Part shown: positions 22,659-24,315 of the stretch, piece by piece
Layout of the letters: the number at the start of each line of letters is the position of its first letter
How positions within the stretch are numbered: position 1 is the first letter of the stretch
From: CAZJBP01 sp964544115
GTDB lineage: Bacteria; Verrucomicrobiota; Kiritimatiellia; UBA8416; JADHWI01
NCBI GenBank assembly: GCA_964544115.1
Contig: CAZJBP010000035.1
Span: 1-24,315 of the forward strand
Direction: 5' to 3'
Length of the DNA: 24,315 nucleotides
Made by a program: the position numbers and the translations under genes
Notes under the pieces: model-generated
What the model was told of the DNA's origin: nothing
Seen by the model: only the letters and a program-made list of their open reading frames with translations
Databases searched by the model: none

Positions 22659-22853
22659 TCAGCTCGACAGCATGTCCCTGAACCTGGGCGTGTCGGCGGC
22701 GCACAACACAGTGGCGTGCCGCAAGTTGCGCTTACGCTTACGGGACTTCGACGTCAGCAGGTGCCCCTTGCCGGGCCGGGCGAACTTGACGTGGCCGTTC
22801 GCCGTCAACTTGAACCGCTTGGCCACAGACTTCCTGGTCTTCATCTTCGGCAT
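22659..22853 (-). CDS. rpmI: 50S ribosomal protein L35
   Basis: 64 residues from the ATG encoding MPKMKTRKSVAKRFKLTANG, the canonical L35 start; the longer upstream frame is rejected. The middle HLLTSKSRKRKRNLRH is the characteristic basic core. The 123-base spacer from infC holds a hairpin (GCGGTG...CACCGC on the minus strand). In other bacteria this spacer can carry an L20-responsive leader, but I could not confirm a known leader fold. Confidence 0.97.
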   Translation of the reverse strand: MPKMKTRKSVAKRFKLTANGHVKFARPGKGHLLTSKSRKRKRNLRHATVLCAADTPRFRDMLSS

Positions 22854-22976
22854 ACCGCCAACCCGTCCTTCCTCACATCCGCCCGCGGTGCACAGCCCAC
22901 CGCCGGGGAAACGCAAAACGCGCAACGTAGCGAATCAAACCCCCGCCGTCCAGCTTTTTGAGCGGCCCGCCGTTTT

Positions 22977-23495
22977 TCAGGCCTTGGACGCTTTCCCCGC
23001 CAGCAAGGCAATCAGGTTCCGCCCCATGAGGCGGGGAGCCGACTCGACGGTGCAGACATCCAGGCAGTCCTTCATCACCTTCTCCACCAGCTGGAAGCCG
23101 AGCTCGCGGTGCACGTTCTCGCGCCCGCGGTAGGTCAGCGTCACCTTCACCTTGTATCCCGAGGTGAGGAAATCGCGGATGTGGGTCAGCTTGGTGGCGT
23201 AGTCATGTTCCCCGATACTGGCGTGGAACTTGACCTCTTTGATCGCGTTGGCGTGCGAGTGCTTGCGGGCCTGCCGCTCCTTGCGGCTCTCCTCGTAGCG
23301 GAACTTGCCGAAGTCCATGATCCGGCAGACCGGCGGGTCGGCCATCGGCTGAACCTCGACGAGATCGAGGTGCTGCTCCTCGGCCATCGTCCGGGCATTA
23401 CGGGTATCCACAATGCCGACCATGCTTCCGTCGGCATTGATCAGGCGCACCCGGGGCACCTTGATCCGGTGATTGACTCTCATGAACGAGCGGAT
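22977..23495 (-). CDS. infC: Translation initiation factor IF-3 (probable AUC start)
   Basis: 172 residues if translation starts at ATC (23493-23495), or 168 from the ATG at 23481-23483. The N-domain has VNHRIKVPRVRLINADG and HLDLVEVQPMADPPVCRIMD. The linker includes FRYEESRKERQARKH. The C-domain has IKEVKFHASIGEHDYATKL and KVKVTLTYRGRE. IF3 binds the 30S subunit and rejects non-canonical start codons and initiator mispairing. In many bacteria infC itself begins with AUU or AUC so that IF3 limits its own synthesis. The ATC sits five bases after a perfect Shine-Dalgarno, whereas the ATG is 17 bases from it but overlaps the thrS stop as ATGA. Both remain possible; ATC is preferred. Confidence 0.93.
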   Translation of the reverse strand: MRSFMRVNHRIKVPRVRLINADGSMVGIVDTRNARTMAEEQHLDLVEVQPMADPPVCRIMDFGKFRYEESRKERQARKHSHANAIKEVKFHASIGEHDYATKLTHIRDFLTSGYKVKVTLTYRGRENVHRELGFQLVEKVMKDCLDVCTVESAPRLMGRNLIALLAGKASKA

Positions 23496-24315
23496 GGCTG
23501 ACCTCCTTGTGCTTGCGTTTGCTCCTGCTCCAACCTGGCGGCGAATGCGGCCAGGTCCAGTACGCTCTGTTCGCCGCTGCGGCTGCGCACCGACACGGTG
23601 CCCGCCTCGGCCTCGCGGCCCCCCAGGATCAGCATGTAGGGCACCTTGTCGGCCTGCGCCTGGCGGATTTTGTTGCCGACGCGCTCGGGTCGCTCGTCCA
23701 CGGCCACGCGGACGCCCGCCCGCTTCAGATCCGCGACCACGCGCCCGGCGTAGTCGTTCTGCGCCTCGGTCACCGGCAGCACGCGGACCTGCTCCGGAGC
23801 CAGCCACAGCGGGAAGGCGCCGGCGTAGTGCTCGATCAGGATGCCGAAGAACCGCTCGAGGCTGCCCAGCAGGGCGCGGTGGACCATGTAGGGGCGATGC
23901 TCCTGCCCGTCGGCGCCGGTGAAGGTCAGGTCAAAGCGCTCCGGCAGGTTGAAGTCGAACTGGATCGTGCTGAGCTGCCACTCCCGGCCCAGCGCGTCCT
24001 TGATCTTGAGGTCGATCTTGGGCCCGTAGAACGCGCCCCCGCCCTCGTCCACCTCGTAGGCCACGCCCTCATCCTTCAGGGCCTGCTCGAGCGAGCGGGT
24101 CGCCTGCTCCCAGCGCGCCGCATCGCCCACGGCTTTCTCCGGCCGGGTGGCCAGATAGGCCGAAACCTGCTCGAACCCGAACGCGCGCAGCATGCGCAGC
24201 GAGAACGCGAGCACCCGGCGGATCTGCGCCTCGATCTGGTCCGGCGTGCAGAAGATGTGCGCGTCGTCCTGGGTGAAGCCGCGCACGCGCAGCAGCCCCT
24301 GCACGACGCCGCTCT
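23480..24315 (-). CDS. thrS: Threonine-tRNA ligase (5' partial, C-terminal ~278 residues)
   Basis: The gene continues past the right edge of the window; the GTG at 24302-24304 is an internal Val, not the start. Visible are the class II core from motif 2 (GLLRVRGFTQDDAHIFC, with the zinc-binding Cys), then GAFYGPKIDLKIKDALGREW, STIQFDFNLPERFDLTF, and motif 3 with RPYMVHRALLGSLERFFGIL. The anticodon-binding domain follows (FPLWLAPEQVRVLPVTE; RVAVDERPERVGNKIRQAQ; YMLILGGREAEAGTVSVR). The missing N-terminal TGS and editing domains would lie outside. It is upstream of infC, whose candidate ATG overlaps its stop codon. A Gln-rich tail ends the protein. Confidence 0.97.
   Translation of the reverse strand, partial: SGVVQGLLRVRGFTQDDAHIFCTPDQIEAQIRRVLAFSLRMLRAFGFEQVSAYLATRPEKAVGDAARWEQATRSLEQALKDEGVAYEVDEGGGAFYGPKIDLKIKDALGREWQLSTIQFDFNLPERFDLTFTGADGQEHRPYMVHRALLGSLERFFGILIEHYAGAFPLWLAPEQVRVLPVTEAQNDYAGRVVADLKRAGVRVAVDERPERVGNKIRQAQADKVPYMLILGGREAEAGTVSVRSRSGEQSVLDLAAFAARLEQEQTQAQGGQPSARS
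23501..23508 (-). promoter_or_regulatory. Perfect Shine-Dalgarno of infC
   Basis: The minus strand reads AAGGAGGT, complementary to eight bases of the 16S rRNA tail, inside the end of thrS. It stands five bases before the in-frame ATC at 23495 and 17 bases before the first ATG. This is the main evidence for the non-canonical start. Confidence 0.75.

Noticed and set aside
22854..22976. Classical L20 leader in the infC-rpmI spacer
   Set aside because: A hairpin is present, but I could not build the known pseudoknot or kink-turn-like fold; left as a remark only.
1..24315. CRISPR arrays, tRNA or rRNA genes, intact insertion sequences
   Set aside because: None seen on either strand by reading; no spaced palindromic repeats, tRNA arms or transposase motifs.

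Overview
This window looks like a GC-rich (roughly two-thirds G+C by eye) chromosomal fragment of a Gram-negative bacterium. An OmpA-type outer-membrane protein, a lipoprotein signal, ribonuclease Y, a YmdB-type phosphodiesterase, a 6S RNA and a squalene-cyclase-like protein sit together here, which fits the PVC superphylum (for example Kiritimatiellota) or a related lineage. That placement is inference and low confidence. A run of ten N's at 12337-12346 shows this is an assembled, probably metagenomic, scaffold.

Layout. (1) 1-1427, plus strand: 3' part of a prenyltransferase/squalene-cyclase-like repeat protein. (2) 1466-5939, minus strand: an OmpA/TSP3 outer-membrane protein, a brnT-brnA toxin-antitoxin pair with a readable promoter and operator-like direct repeat, and a U32-family protein. 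(3) 6104-10141, plus strand: a GNAT acetyltransferase, a nucleotide-sugar dehydrogenase plus epimerase pair, and a strikingly plant-like acyl-ACP desaturase. (4) 10211-24315, minus strand: a long housekeeping cluster. Read in transcription order it is thrS-infC-rpmI-rplT-pheS-pheT, 6S RNA, rarA, 5-formyl-THF cyclo-ligase, rny, ymdB, an accessory island, xseA-xseB.

The housekeeping cluster combines translation initiation and elongation genes (IF3, L35, L20, Thr- and Phe-tRNA synthetases), a transcription regulator (6S RNA), replication-fork maintenance (RarA), folate salvage, mRNA decay (RNase Y with YmdB) and DNA repair (exonuclease VII). Several genes overlap by ATGA or abut, which suggests translational coupling. 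Two features are unusual. infC has a perfect Shine-Dalgarno sequence placed for an AUC start codon. The 180-nt 6S RNA ends only four bases before the rarA start codon.

The accessory island (about 11785-13817) separates ymdB from xseA. It holds a PIN-type toxin-antitoxin pair whose toxin is cut off half-way and reads into a lipoprotein gene, a small membrane protein interrupted by the assembly gap, a short orphan coding fragment, and two direct copies of a 44-bp sequence (38/44 identical) 1.28 kb apart. It looks like a site of repeated insertion and decay. I see no CRISPR array, tRNA, rRNA or intact transposase. The best candidates for non-routine biology are the 6S RNA/rarA junction, the duplicated 44-bp element with the broken PIN toxin, the leaderless-looking brnTA promoter, and the plant-type desaturase.
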